64,000 nucleotides of DNA from Quadrisphaera sp. RL12-1S (GCF_014270065.1 NZ_JACNME010000009.1:1-64000), one strand, 5' to 3'; positions 34,950-44,432 are shown, counted from the first letter of the stretch. The notes: a model not told the origin generated them from the sequence alone. Made by a program: numbers and translations.

Positions 34950-35522
34950 GTGACCCAGGACCCGCACCACTCGTCGTGGGACGCCCCCGCGGGCGAGCAG
35001 CCGGTCAAGCCGTCGGTGCACGATCGCGACACCGGCGGGTGGGCCCGACCGAGCTGGCCCGCGCAGCAGCAGCCCGCTCCCCCGCAGCCCGATGGCCCGC
35101 TCGCCGCCTACCCGCCGCCGCCCGGGTACGGGCCCTCCGGCTACGGCCCCCCGCCCGGGTACGGCCAGGCGCCCCAGGGCCACGGCTACACGGGCGTGCC
35201 CGCCTCGGCGGCTCCGCGGGGCCAGGCGCCCACCAGCGCGATCGTGCTCGTCGTCCTGTCCGGCCTGCTGACGCTGGCCCTGTCCTGGACCGTCGTCGGC
35301 CTGGTGATGTACGTGATCCCGACGGTCCTGTCGGTGGTCGCACTGGCCCGCAGCGGGAGCGACCCGTCAGGTGCGCGCAGGCTCACGCGGACCGGGTGGA
35401 TCGTCTTCGGGGTGATGACCGTGGTGCTGGGACTGCTCGTCGTCGTGGGCGGTGTCCTGCTGGCCCGCTACGGCTTCAGCGAGGGCGGGGGCTCCGGCGG
35501 AGCCGGCGGGGTGTCGGTGTGA
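34950..35522 (+). CDS. DUF4190-like membrane protein with Pro/Gly/Tyr-rich N-terminus
   Basis: A 190-residue protein. Residues 1-90 are disordered, with Pro-Gly-Tyr repeats (GYGPSGYGPPPGYGQAPQG). Two membrane segments follow (IVLVVLSGLLTLALSWTVVG and WIVFGVMTVVLGLLVVVGG) around a polar loop SGSDPSGARRLTR, the layout of DUF4190-type proteins. The tail is Gly-rich. Function is unknown. The start GTG has GGAAGGA upstream. It sits between the two helicase-related genes, but no functional tie is evident. Confidence 0.75.
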   Translation: MTQDPHHSSWDAPAGEQPVKPSVHDRDTGGWARPSWPAQQQPAPPQPDGPLAAYPPPPGYGPSGYGPPPGYGQAPQGHGYTGVPASAAPRGQAPTSAIVLVVLSGLLTLALSWTVVGLVMYVIPTVLSVVALARSGSDPSGARRLTRTGWIVFGVMTVVLGLLVVVGGVLLARYGFSEGGGSGGAGGVSV

Positions 35523-35577
35523 CCTCCCCGACCTGCGGCGCGGGAAGCATCCCGGCCGGGACGGCGTTGGGCCTGCG

Positions 35578-37239
35578 GTGACCGACGGCCCCCTCATCGT
35601 CCAGAGCGACAAGACGCTGCTGCTCGAGGTCGACCACCCCACCTCGGCCGCCGCCCGCAAGGCCATCGCGCCGTTCGCGGAGCTGGAGCGCGCCCCCGAG
35701 CACGTCCACACCTACCGGATCACCCCGCTGGGCCTGTGGAACGCGCGCGCCGCGGGCCACGACGCCGAGCAGGTGGTCGACGCCCTCATCGAGCACTCCC
35801 GCTACCCGGTGCCGCACGCCCTGCTCGTCGACGTCGCCGAGACGATGGACAGGTACGGCCGCCTGCGCCTGGAGAAGGACGGCGACCGCCTCGTCCTGCA
35901 CACCACCGACGTGCCGGTGCTGGAGGAGGTGCTGCGCTCCAAGAAGGTGTCCCCGCTGGTGGGCGAGCGGCTCGACCGCGAGTCGGTGCTGGTGCACCCC
36001 TCCGAGCGCGGCAACCTCAAGCAGGTGCTGCTCAAGCTCGGCTGGCCCGCGGAGGACCTCGCCGGCTACGTCGACGGCGAGGCGCACCCCATCGACCTGG
36101 CCGAGGACGGCTGGCACGTCCGCCCCTACCAGCAGCAGGCGGTGGACGGCTTCTGGGACGGCGGCTCCGGCGTCGTCGTCCTGCCCTGCGGGGCCGGCAA
36201 GACGATCGTCGGCGCCGGCGCGATGGCCAAGGCGAAGGCCACCACGCTCATCCTCGTCACCAACACCGTCAGCGCGCGGCAGTGGCGCGAGGAGCTGCTG
36301 CGCCGCACCTCGCTGACGGAGGAGGAGATCGGCGAGTACACGGGCTCCAAGAAGGAGGTCCGTCCGGTCACCATCGCCACCTACCAGGTGCTGACCACCA
36401 AGCGGAAGGGCGTCTACCCGCACCTGGAGCTGCTCGACGCCCGCGACTGGGGCCTGGTCGTCTACGACGAGGTGCACCTGCTGCCCGCGCCGATCTTCCG
36501 GATGACCGCGGACCTGCAGGCCCGCCGCCGCCTGGGCCTGACGGCCACGCTGGTGCGCGAGGACGGCCGCGAGGGCGAGGTGTTCTCCCTCATCGGGCCC
36601 AAGCGCTTCGACGCGCCGTGGAAGGACATCGAGGCGCAGGGCTGGATCGCGCCCGCGGACTGCGTGGAGGTCCGGGTGACGCTGCCCGACGGCGAGCGGC
36701 TGGCCTACGCCACCGCGGAGCCGGAGGAGAAGTACCGGCTGTGCGCGACGTCGTCGTCCAAGACCCGGGTGGTGGAGCAGCTGCTGCGCCAGCACCCGGG
36801 CGAGCAGACGCTGGTCATCGGCCAGTACCTCGACCAGCTCGCGGAGATCGGCGACCGCCTGGACGCGCCCGTCATCACCGGCGAGACGTCGGTGGCCGAG
36901 CGCCAGCGCCTGTTCCAGGCGTTCCGCACCGGGGAGATCCACGTGCTGGTGGTCTCCAAGGTGGCCAACTTCTCCATCGACCTGCCGGAGGCGGCGCTGG
37001 CGGTGCAGGTGTCGGGCTCGTTCGGGTCGCGCCAGGAGGAGGCCCAGCGCCTGGGCCGCCTGCTGCGCCCCAAGGCCGACGGTCGCACGGCGCGCTTCTA
37101 CACCGTGGTGGCGCGCGACACGGTGGACGCCGACTTCGCCGCCCACCGCCAGCGGTTCCTGGCCGAGCAGGGGTACGCGTACTCCATCGTGGACGCCGAC
37201 GACCTGCCCCGGACCGGCACCACCCCCGCCGGCGCCTGA
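35578..37239 (+). CDS. XPB-type DNA repair helicase
   Basis: A 553-residue superfamily 2 helicase resembling bacterial XPB/Rad25. The N-terminal ~180 residues hold the damage-recognition-like domain (LIVQSDKTLLLEVDHPT, FAELERAPEHVHTYRIT). The motor has VLPCGAGKT (Walker A, ~204), VVYDEVHLLPAPIFR (motif II, DEVH), the RED loop in TATLVREDGREGEVF, and LGRLLRPKADGRTARFYTVVARDTVDADFA (motif VI region). It unwinds DNA 3'-5' and in related bacteria pairs with a Bax1-type nuclease, none of which is seen here. The start GTG at 35578 gives the family N-terminus; the ribosome site is weak. Confidence 0.93.
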   Translation: MTDGPLIVQSDKTLLLEVDHPTSAAARKAIAPFAELERAPEHVHTYRITPLGLWNARAAGHDAEQVVDALIEHSRYPVPHALLVDVAETMDRYGRLRLEKDGDRLVLHTTDVPVLEEVLRSKKVSPLVGERLDRESVLVHPSERGNLKQVLLKLGWPAEDLAGYVDGEAHPIDLAEDGWHVRPYQQQAVDGFWDGGSGVVVLPCGAGKTIVGAGAMAKAKATTLILVTNTVSARQWREELLRRTSLTEEEIGEYTGSKKEVRPVTIATYQVLTTKRKGVYPHLELLDARDWGLVVYDEVHLLPAPIFRMTADLQARRRLGLTATLVREDGREGEVFSLIGPKRFDAPWKDIEAQGWIAPADCVEVRVTLPDGERLAYATAEPEEKYRLCATSSSKTRVVEQLLRQHPGEQTLVIGQYLDQLAEIGDRLDAPVITGETSVAERQRLFQAFRTGEIHVLVVSKVANFSIDLPEAALAVQVSGSFGSRQEEAQRLGRLLRPKADGRTARFYTVVARDTVDADFAAHRQRFLAEQGYAYSIVDADDLPRTGTTPAGA

Positions 37240-37291
37240 GCGCTGCGCGCGACGCGTGATCGGAACGCCCACCGGTGGGTAGGGGCGACCC

Positions 37292-39178
37292 GTGACGCAG
37301 ACCCGCCCCCAGCAGAGCACCGGCCAGTGGGCCGACGTCCCCGAGCCGACGACGGTCGGCGAGCACCTGGTCGAGCGCCTCGCCCGCTGGGGGGTGCGCC
37401 GCTACTACGGCTACCCCGGTGACGGGGTCGGCGGCGTCATGGCCGGGGTCAGCCGCGCGCGGTGCGCGGGTGCCGCGCAGCTGGTGCAGGTCCGCCACGA
37501 GGAGACCGCGGCCTTCGCCGCCGTCGCCGACGTCAAGTACGGCGGCTCTCCGATCGGCGCCTGCGTCGTCACGGGCGGCCCGGGTGCCGTCCACGCGCTC
37601 AACGGCCTGTACGACGCCAAGCTCGACCGCGTGCCCGTGGTGGCGCTGGTCGGCCAGACCGCCACCCCGGCGCTGGGCACGAGCTTCTACCAGGAGGTGG
37701 ACGCGAAGGCCCTCTACGAGGACGTCGCCGACTACGTCATCCAGCTCTCCTCCGCCGACCAGGTCATCCACGCCGTCGACCAGGCCTGCCGGACGGCCCT
37801 GGCGCACCGCACGGTCTGCGCGGTCATCGTGCCGAGCGACCTGGGCAGCGCCGACGCGGTCCTCGAGACGCCGAACGCCCACGGCTACAGCCACACCTCG
37901 AGCGTCCCCAGCACGGACCCGGGCGCTCCGCCGGCCGCGGCGCTGCGCGAGGCGGCCGCCGTCCTCAACGCGGGCGAGCGGGTGGCGGTCCTCGCCGGGG
38001 TGGGCGCGGCCGGCGCCACCGCCGAGCTCACCGCCGTCGCGGACGCCCTCGGCGCGGGCGTGGCCAAGGCCCTGCTCGGCAAGCACGTCCTCGACGACCG
38101 CCTGCCGTGGGTCACCGGCGCCATCGGCCTGCTCGGCACCCGCGCGTCGTACGAGCTCATGCAGCACTGCGACACGCTGCTCGTGGTCGGCTCGACCATG
38201 CCGTACGGCGAGTACTACCCGCCGCCGGGCCAGGCCCGCAGCGTGCAGGTCGACCTCGACGGCGCGAAGTGCGGCCTGCGCACCCCCACCGAGGTCAACC
38301 TCGTCGGCGACGCCGCCGAGACCCTCGCCGCGCTGCTGCCGCTGCTGCACCCGCGCGGCGACAGCGCCTGGCGCGACCGCATCGCCACCTGGAAGGCCGA
38401 CGACGACGCGGTGCGCGACGCGCGCTGCGAGGCCGCGGCGGACCCCGTGAACCCCGAGGCCGCGGTGCGCGGCCTGCAGGCGCACCTGCCCGACGACGCG
38501 CTGCTGGCCGTCGACTGCGGCACCGCCACCGCCTGGTACGCCCGCGACGTCGACCTGCGCCCCGGCCAGTTCGGGTCGCTGTCCGGCCTGCTGCTGAGCA
38601 TGGGCGGGGCGCTGCCGTACGCGCTGGCCGCGAAGACCGCCCACCCGCACCGGCCCGTCATCGCGCTGGTGGGTGACGGCGCGATGCAGATGAACGGCGT
38701 CAACGAGCTCATCACCGTCGCTCGCGAGTGGCGCAGCTGGGAGGACCCGCGCCTGGCGGTCCTCGTCCTCAACAACCGCGACCTCAGCTTCGAGACGTGG
38801 GAGGTGCGGGCCGAGCTCGGCGAGGTGCCGGACCCGGCTTCGCAGTCGCTGCCGGACGTGCCCTACGCGCAGTGGGCGCAGCTGCTGGGCCTGGCCGGCA
38901 CCCGGGTGGAGCGCCCGGAGGACGTCGACGCCGCGTGGGCGGCGGCGCTGGCCGCGGACCGGCCGTTCGTCATCGACGCCGTGGTCGACCCGTCCACGCC
39001 GATCATCCCGCCGCACGTCTCCACCGAGCAGGCGCTGCAGACCGTGAAGAGCGGGCTGCGGAGCGCGCTGCACGGGGACGAGCAGGTCCCCGGCCTGGTG
39101 AGGCAGGGTCTGCGGCAGGTCGTGGCCCCGGTGCTGTCAGCGGTGCGGCACCGCGCGGGCGGCCGGTCGGAGGACTGA
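37292..39178 (+). CDS. ThDP-dependent enzyme, pyruvate oxidase/acetolactate synthase type
   Basis: A 628-residue thiamine-diphosphate enzyme. The N-terminal PYR domain has GVRRYYGYPGDGVGGVM and RHEETAAFAA (catalytic Glu70). The middle domain has VAVLAGVGAAGATAEL and the PP domain has GDGAMQMNGVNELITVA to LNNRDLSFETWEVR, the metal and ThDP motif. The N-terminal phrasing is closest to the PoxB-like thiamine-requiring enzymes of actinobacteria, so decarboxylation of pyruvate to acetate is a candidate, but FAD dependence cannot be judged. The GTG has GGTAGGGG about 7 bases upstream. Confidence 0.82.
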   Translation: MTQTRPQQSTGQWADVPEPTTVGEHLVERLARWGVRRYYGYPGDGVGGVMAGVSRARCAGAAQLVQVRHEETAAFAAVADVKYGGSPIGACVVTGGPGAVHALNGLYDAKLDRVPVVALVGQTATPALGTSFYQEVDAKALYEDVADYVIQLSSADQVIHAVDQACRTALAHRTVCAVIVPSDLGSADAVLETPNAHGYSHTSSVPSTDPGAPPAAALREAAAVLNAGERVAVLAGVGAAGATAELTAVADALGAGVAKALLGKHVLDDRLPWVTGAIGLLGTRASYELMQHCDTLLVVGSTMPYGEYYPPPGQARSVQVDLDGAKCGLRTPTEVNLVGDAAETLAALLPLLHPRGDSAWRDRIATWKADDDAVRDARCEAAADPVNPEAAVRGLQAHLPDDALLAVDCGTATAWYARDVDLRPGQFGSLSGLLLSMGGALPYALAAKTAHPHRPVIALVGDGAMQMNGVNELITVAREWRSWEDPRLAVLVLNNRDLSFETWEVRAELGEVPDPASQSLPDVPYAQWAQLLGLAGTRVERPEDVDAAWAAALAADRPFVIDAVVDPSTPIIPPHVSTEQALQTVKSGLRSALHGDEQVPGLVRQGLRQVVAPVLSAVRHRAGGRSED

Positions 39179-39281
39179 CGCAGCTTCCAGCGGCCTCCCA
39201 GGTAGCGTCCACGGTGCGTGCAGCACGTTCGTGTTGTCTCCTACGAGTACCGCCTCACCCACTCCTGACGGAGAGATGACC

Positions 39282-40769
39282 ATGAGCCACGACACCCAGT
39301 CCACCGGTTCCGGGACCCCGAACGGTCAGACGCCGTCCTGGGCTCCCCCCGGCGAGGGGTGGGTGGGCAGCGGGCACACCGGGCCGCAGCAGGCGCGCGA
39401 CCCGTACCGCTCCGCACCGACCGCCCCGCAGCCCACCTGGCAGGACGGCCAGCACGCGCAGGGCGGTCACCAGTTCGGCGGCCACGGCTCGGGCGACCAC
39501 AGCGCGTGGTACGGGACGCCCGCGGCAGACCCGGCCGGCGGTGGCGGCCACAGCACGACCACCCCCACCCGCGAGCGCCGCGGCCCCGGCTGGGCCGGCG
39601 TGGTGGCCATCGCCGCCGTGGCGGCGCTCATCGGCGGCAGCGCCGCCTTCGCGGGGGCCCGGCTGACGGACCAGACCGCGGCGCCGGCCTCGGCCTCCAG
39701 CTCGATCGGCGGCTCCGGGGGCGGCACGGCGGACAACGGCGGCTCCGCCGCGCAGGCCGTTCCGCTGGACCAGGCCGTCAACTGGAGCCAGGTGGCCGAG
39801 AGGGTCGAGCCCAGCGTGGTGACCATCCAGGTCTCCAACGGCCAGACCGGCGGCGAGGGCACCGGCATCATCCTCGACAAGGAGGGCCACGTGGTGACGA
39901 ACAACCACGTGGCCACCGCTGCCGGCACCGGCGGCGAGATCCGGATCATCCTGTCGAACGGCGCCATCTACCAGGGCAAGATCACGGGTACCGACCCGTC
40001 CACCGACCTGGCCGTCATCCAGATCCAGAACCCGCCGAGCGACCTCCAGCCGGCCGTCTTCGGCGACTCCAGCAAGGTGGTCGTCGGGCAGAACGTCATG
40101 GCCATCGGCAACCCGCTGGGCCTGCAGGACACGGTGACCACGGGCATCATCTCGGCCACGGACCGTCCGACCACCACGCAGGCCAGCGAGCAGCAGCAGC
40201 AGCAGCCTGACCCGTTCGGCTTCAACCAGCAGCAGCAACAGCCCGACACCACCGTGTACACCAACGCTCTGCAGACCGATGCCGCCATCAACCCCGGCAA
40301 CTCCGGTGGCCCGCTGGTCGACGCGAGCGGTCAGGTGATCGGCGTGAACTCCTCGATCGCCTCCCTGTCCGACGGGTCGGGCCAGGCCGGCAGCATCGGC
40401 CTGGGCTTCGCGATCCCCGGCAACGAGGTCAGCCGGGTGGCCAAGGAGCTCATCCAGAACGGCAAGGCGGAGCACGCCCGGCTCGGCATCGAGCTGACCG
40501 GTGACGGCGGCACCGCCACCGCTAGCGGGACGACGCGCCAGGCAGCCATCGTCGCCAACGTCACCTCTGGCAGCGCTGCGGCGTCCGCAGGCCTCCAGAA
40601 GGGCGATGCCATCACCGCCGTCGACGGCACGCCGGTGACCAGCTCGGAGTCTCTGATCGCCCAGATCCACTCGCGCGCCCCCGGCGACACCGTGACGCTG
40701 CAGGTGGTCCGCAACGGCCAGCAGCAGGACGTCCAGGTGAAGCTGGGCACCGCCACCGGCAGCGACTGA
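39282..40769 (+). CDS. HtrA/DegP-like trypsin-type protease with PDZ domain and polyglutamine loop
   Basis: A 495-residue membrane-anchored protease for envelope quality control. A long polar N-terminus (~1-100, Gly/Gln/Pro-rich) precedes one membrane helix (~104-126). The catalytic triad is His209 (VVTNNHVAT), Asp242 (STDLAVIQI) and Ser341 (NPGNSGGPL). A PDZ domain spans ~395-490. Two glutamine runs, 304-308 and 316-320, occur in a loop between Asp242 and Ser341 where related proteases have shorter Ser/Thr loops. The ATG at 39282 has GGAGAG 6 bases upstream; the ATG at 39276 is too close to it. A 19-bp terminator follows. Confidence 0.93.
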   Translation: MSHDTQSTGSGTPNGQTPSWAPPGEGWVGSGHTGPQQARDPYRSAPTAPQPTWQDGQHAQGGHQFGGHGSGDHSAWYGTPAADPAGGGGHSTTTPTRERRGPGWAGVVAIAAVAALIGGSAAFAGARLTDQTAAPASASSSIGGSGGGTADNGGSAAQAVPLDQAVNWSQVAERVEPSVVTIQVSNGQTGGEGTGIILDKEGHVVTNNHVATAAGTGGEIRIILSNGAIYQGKITGTDPSTDLAVIQIQNPPSDLQPAVFGDSSKVVVGQNVMAIGNPLGLQDTVTTGIISATDRPTTTQASEQQQQQPDPFGFNQQQQQPDTTVYTNALQTDAAINPGNSGGPLVDASGQVIGVNSSIASLSDGSGQAGSIGLGFAIPGNEVSRVAKELIQNGKAEHARLGIELTGDGGTATASGTTRQAAIVANVTSGSAAASAGLQKGDAITAVDGTPVTSSESLIAQIHSRAPGDTVTLQVVRNGQQQDVQVKLGTATGSD

Positions 40770-40785
40770 CGCGGCACGCGCCGGA

Positions 40786-40829
40786 CGCTGAGAGGCCCGC
40801 ACCCACTCGAGGGTGCGGGCCTCTCAGCG
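40786..40829. terminator. Strong bidirectional terminator
   Basis: A perfect 19-bp stem (40786-40804 with 40811-40829) and 6-base loop ACTCGA, followed by TTCTC, lie between the convergent HtrA and GH3 genes. It likely ends both transcripts. Confidence 0.85.
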
Positions 40830-40844
40830 TTCTCGGGGGCGGTC

Positions 40845-43196
40845 TCAGACGGCCGGCTCGCGCTCCACCAGCACCGTGCGGCGGTCCGCGGTCGTCACCG
40901 GGTGCACCCCGCCCACCAGCTCGACGTCGGCGGTGAGCTCCACGTGCTCGGCGTCCGGGCCGATGCGCAGCTGCACCGCGCCCGGCTCCACCACGCGCAC
41001 GCCGCGGCGGTCCGTCAGCGCCAGGCGGCGGGTGGGCACGTCGAAGAGCACGCGCACCGACTGCCCCGGCTCGAGCTCCACGCGGGCGTGCGCCAGCAGC
41101 TGCGTCACGGGCCGCGTCACGGAGGCGACGGGGTCGTGTCCGTAGAGCTGGACGACGTCGGCGCCGGCCCGCTCGCCGGTGTTCCTCACCACCACAGACG
41201 CCACGACCGACCCGCCCGTGGGCACCTCGGCGGACTCCACCTGCAGGTCCGAGCGCTCGAAGCTGGTGAACGACAGGCCGTGGCCGAAGGGCAGCACCGG
41301 CTCGGTGGCGATGTTCGACACCGACGACGCCCCGCCGAGGATCGGGTGCAGGTAGGAGTACGGCTGCGCGCCGACCGAGCGCGGCAGCGTCACGGGCAGG
41401 TGCCCCGAGGGGTTGACCCTCCCCGACAGCACCCCGGCGATCGCGCCGGCGCCCTCCTGGCCGGGGAAGAACGCCTGCACCACCGCGGAGCACCGCTCCA
41501 GCGCGCTGGCCACCGCGTAGGGCCGGCCGGTGAGCAGGACGAGCACGACCGGCGTCCCGGGCTCCACACCGTCGAGCACCGCGTCGAGCAGCTGCTGCTG
41601 CACGCCGGGCAGGTCGAGGGACTCCGCGTCGCAGCCCTCCCCGCTGGTCCCGCGCCCGAACAGCCCCGCCCGGTCTCCGAGGACGACGACGACGGCGTCC
41701 GCGCTGCGAGCCGCCTCGACGGCCTCGGCGAACCCGGAGGTGTCCGCACCCTCCACGTCACAGCCGCGGGCGTGGACGACCTCCGCGCCGTCGAGCTCGC
41801 CGCGCAGGGCCTCGAGCACGGGCGGCACCGTGAGGCGCATCGGCGTACCGGGGTGCTGGGCCAGCACGTGGTTGGCGAAGGAGTAGCACCCGAACAGCGC
41901 GGACGGGTCGTCGGCGTTGGGCCCGACCACCGCGATGCGCTTCGCCGTCGTCCCCGTCCCACCGCCCCCCAGCGGCAGGGCGCCGTCGTTGGACAGCAGC
42001 ACCACGGACTCCTCGGCCAGCCGCCGCGCGAGGTCGCGGTGGGCGGGCGGGTCGAGGTCGATGGAGTCCAGGTCGACGGACGGGTCGTAGCCGGGGTCGA
42101 GCAGCCCGAGGGCCGCCTTCTGGGTCAGCACGCGGCGCAGCGCCCGGTCCACCAGGGGCTCCGGGAGGGTGGTCGAGAGGTAGGCGACGCCCGTGGGCAG
42201 CTCCACGTCGATGCCGGCCTCGAGGGCCTGCGCGCCGGCGTCGGCGACGTCGGCGGCCACCCCGTGCAGCGTCTGCAGGAACGCCACGGAGAAGTAGTCC
42301 GCCACCACGGTGCCCGCGAAGCCCCACCGCTCGCGCAGCAGCTCGGTGAGCAGCGAGGCGTCGGCGGCCACGGGCACGCCGTCGACCTCCGCGTAGCTGT
42401 TCATCACCGAGCCGACGCCGCCGTCGAGGACGGCCATCTCGAAGGGCACCAGCAGCACGTCGGCCAGCTCGCGGGGGCCGGCGTGCACGGGCGCGAGGTT
42501 GCGGCCCGCGCGGCTGTTCGAGTACCCGACGAAGTGCTTGAGGGTGGCGACGACGCCGGCGGACTGGACCCCCCGCACGTACGCCGTCGCCACCTCGCCC
42601 ACCAGGTGGGGGTCCTCGCTGATGCACTCCTCGACGCGCCCCCAGCGCGCGTCGCGGACCACGTCGAGGACCGGCGCCAGACCCTGGTGGACGCCGAGGG
42701 AGCGCATGGAGCCGCCGATGGCGGCTCCGACCTGCTCCACGAGCTCTTCGTCGAAGCTGGCGCCCCAGGACAGGGGGGCCGGGAACGTGGTGGCGCCCCA
42801 CGCGGCGAGGCCGGTGAGGCACTCCTCGTGGACGAGCGCCGGGACGCCGTGGCGGGAGCGCTCGACCAGCCAGCGCTGCTTGTCCACCAGCCCGCGGGCG
42901 CCCTCGACGGCGTCGACGGGCGTGGTGCCGAAGACGCGCGTGAGCTGCCCGAGGCCGGCCACCGCGTAGCCCTCGAGGGAGTCGGGCGCGTCCCCCTGCA
43001 TGGCGTCGGCCATGGGGGCGACGTCGCCACCCTCCCCCGTGCCGCCGCGGCCCTCCCACAGCCCCACCAGCTGGTAGAGCTTCTCCTGGAGCGTCATGGC
43101 GGCGACGAGCTCCTCGACGCGCGCCGCGCGCTCGGCGCTCAGCGGCGTCGACGGGTCGACGTCGGCGACCGGACGGGCAGGAAGGTCGGTGCTCAC
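40845..43196 (-). CDS. Glycoside hydrolase family 3 (beta-glucosidase/beta-xylosidase)
   Basis: A 783-residue GH3 enzyme with all three usual parts. The N-terminal barrel includes GLAPVLDVVRDARWGRVEECISEDP, LKHFVGYSNSRAGRN and the nucleophile Asp in TVVADYFSVAF (~300). The second alpha/beta domain follows (IAVVGPNADDPSALFGCYSF), and a C-terminal fibronectin-like domain ends the chain. No signal peptide is seen, so it acts on imported oligosaccharides in the cytoplasm. It lies 97 bp after the Gfo/Idh gene of the ABC operon, and proximity to xylA/xylB favours a xyloside substrate. The GTG start has GGAG 8 bases upstream. Confidence 0.9.
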   Translation of the reverse strand: MSTDLPARPVADVDPSTPLSAERAARVEELVAAMTLQEKLYQLVGLWEGRGGTGEGGDVAPMADAMQGDAPDSLEGYAVAGLGQLTRVFGTTPVDAVEGARGLVDKQRWLVERSRHGVPALVHEECLTGLAAWGATTFPAPLSWGASFDEELVEQVGAAIGGSMRSLGVHQGLAPVLDVVRDARWGRVEECISEDPHLVGEVATAYVRGVQSAGVVATLKHFVGYSNSRAGRNLAPVHAGPRELADVLLVPFEMAVLDGGVGSVMNSYAEVDGVPVAADASLLTELLRERWGFAGTVVADYFSVAFLQTLHGVAADVADAGAQALEAGIDVELPTGVAYLSTTLPEPLVDRALRRVLTQKAALGLLDPGYDPSVDLDSIDLDPPAHRDLARRLAEESVVLLSNDGALPLGGGGTGTTAKRIAVVGPNADDPSALFGCYSFANHVLAQHPGTPMRLTVPPVLEALRGELDGAEVVHARGCDVEGADTSGFAEAVEAARSADAVVVVLGDRAGLFGRGTSGEGCDAESLDLPGVQQQLLDAVLDGVEPGTPVVLVLLTGRPYAVASALERCSAVVQAFFPGQEGAGAIAGVLSGRVNPSGHLPVTLPRSVGAQPYSYLHPILGGASSVSNIATEPVLPFGHGLSFTSFERSDLQVESAEVPTGGSVVASVVVRNTGERAGADVVQLYGHDPVASVTRPVTQLLAHARVELEPGQSVRVLFDVPTRRLALTDRRGVRVVEPGAVQLRIGPDAEHVELTADVELVGGVHPVTTADRRTVLVEREPAV

Positions 43197-43215
43197 GATC
43201 AGATCTCCAAGCTCC

Positions 43216-43278
43216 CCGTGATCATGGACGTCCCGAGCACTTTCCCGCTGGCGGTGTGCACAACGCCCATGATCACGG
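43216..43278. repeat. Pair of 12-bp inverted repeats ahead of the GH3 gene
   Basis: CCGTGATCATGG (43216-43227) and its exact complement CCATGATCACGG (43267-43278) lie 39 bp apart in the 96-bp gap between the Gfo/Idh and GH3 genes. Each copy is itself nearly palindromic around TGATCA. They could form a hairpin or be two operator copies 51 bp apart (about five helical turns). A half-match to the GAAAGTTTC operator (reverse strand, ~43237-43246) lies between them. Confidence 0.5.
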
Positions 43279-43292
43279 TGGGGTGGGGGGTG

Positions 43293-44432
43293 TCAGGCGG
43301 CGGCGGTCTGCGCGGTCAGGTCCACCAGTCCGGCCACGGGCTCGGGGCGCTCGCACGTGCTGGTGACGTCCACGGGGGTCCCGCCGGCGGCGGCCGAGCC
43401 GAGCACCTGCTCCATGACGTCGAGCACGTGCAGCGCCACCTCGCCGGACGCGCGGTGCGCGGCGCCGGCCGAGATCGCCAGGCCGAGGTCGGCGAGGCCC
43501 TCGCCGCGGCCGGCACCGACGTACCCGGCGCTGGGCTCGAGCTCCTTCCACTGCGCCCGGCCCCACGCGTCCGTCCCGGCGACGTCAGGGCTGCAGATCT
43601 CCACCGAGCCCTCGAAGTGGTTGGGGTCCGGCACGGACAGCGAGCCCTGCGGTCCGTGGACCTCCAGGCGCGGCGCCCGCGAGCCCCACACGTCGAAGCT
43701 CATCACCACGGTGGTGAGCGCGCCGTCGCGGTGCTGCAGCAGCCCGGTGACGTGGCTGGGCGTGGTGACGGGGAACTCCAGGCCCGCCTTGGGGCCGGTG
43801 GCCACGGTGCGGCTCGAGCGCGGCGCGGACGCCAGCCCGGTCACGCGCACCACCGGCCCGAGCAGGTGCACCAGCGAGGTCATGTAGTACGGGCCCATGT
43901 CGAGCAGCGGGCCGCCGCCGGGCGCGTAGTAGAACTCCGGCGAGGGGTGCCACAGCTCGTGGCCGGGGGCCACGAACGTCGCCGTGGCGGCGTGCGGGGT
44001 GCCGATGAGGCCGGCCTCGACGGCGGCGCGCGCCGTCTGCACGCCGGTGCCGAGCACCGTGTCGGGCGCGCAGCCGACGCGCACGCCGGCGGCGGCGGCG
44101 GCCTCGAGGACGGCGCGGCCCTCCGCCGTCGTCGCCGCCAGCGGCTTCTCGCCGTAGACGTGCTTGCCCGCGGCGATCGCGGCCAGCGCCACCTCGGCGT
44201 GCGCCGCCGGGATGGTGAGGTTGAGGACGACGTCGACGTCGTCGGCCTCCAGGAGCTGCTGCAGCGGCAGGGCGCGAGCCCCGTCGTGCTCGGCGGCCAG
44301 CGCCTCCGCGCGGCCGGTGTCGAGGTCGGCGACGGCCGTCAGCCGGACCTGGGGCAGGCGCGCCAGGCTGAGGCTGTACTGCTCGCTGATCTTGCCGGCG
44401 CCGACGACGCCGACGCGCAGGGGCTCACTCAT
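43293..44432 (-). CDS. Gfo/Idh/MocA-family oxidoreductase
   Basis: A 379-residue NAD(P)-dependent sugar oxidoreductase. The Rossmann domain begins LRVGVVGAGKISEQYSLSLAR, with the conserved GKHVYGEKPLA (catalytic Lys), and the C-terminal sheet domain includes GPLLDMGPYYMTSLVHLLG. Substrates in the family are sugars or inositols. Its ATG overlaps the ThuA stop (ATGA), so both are made from the ABC-importer operon. ThuA with Gfo/Idh suggests oxidation of the imported sugar or glycoside, for example at C3; this is inference from family knowledge. Confidence 0.88.
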   Translation of the reverse strand: MSEPLRVGVVGAGKISEQYSLSLARLPQVRLTAVADLDTGRAEALAAEHDGARALPLQQLLEADDVDVVLNLTIPAAHAEVALAAIAAGKHVYGEKPLAATTAEGRAVLEAAAAAGVRVGCAPDTVLGTGVQTARAAVEAGLIGTPHAATATFVAPGHELWHPSPEFYYAPGGGPLLDMGPYYMTSLVHLLGPVVRVTGLASAPRSSRTVATGPKAGLEFPVTTPSHVTGLLQHRDGALTTVVMSFDVWGSRAPRLEVHGPQGSLSVPDPNHFEGSVEICSPDVAGTDAWGRAQWKELEPSAGYVGAGRGEGLADLGLAISAGAAHRASGEVALHVLDVMEQVLGSAAAGGTPVDVTSTCERPEPVAGLVDLTAQTAAA

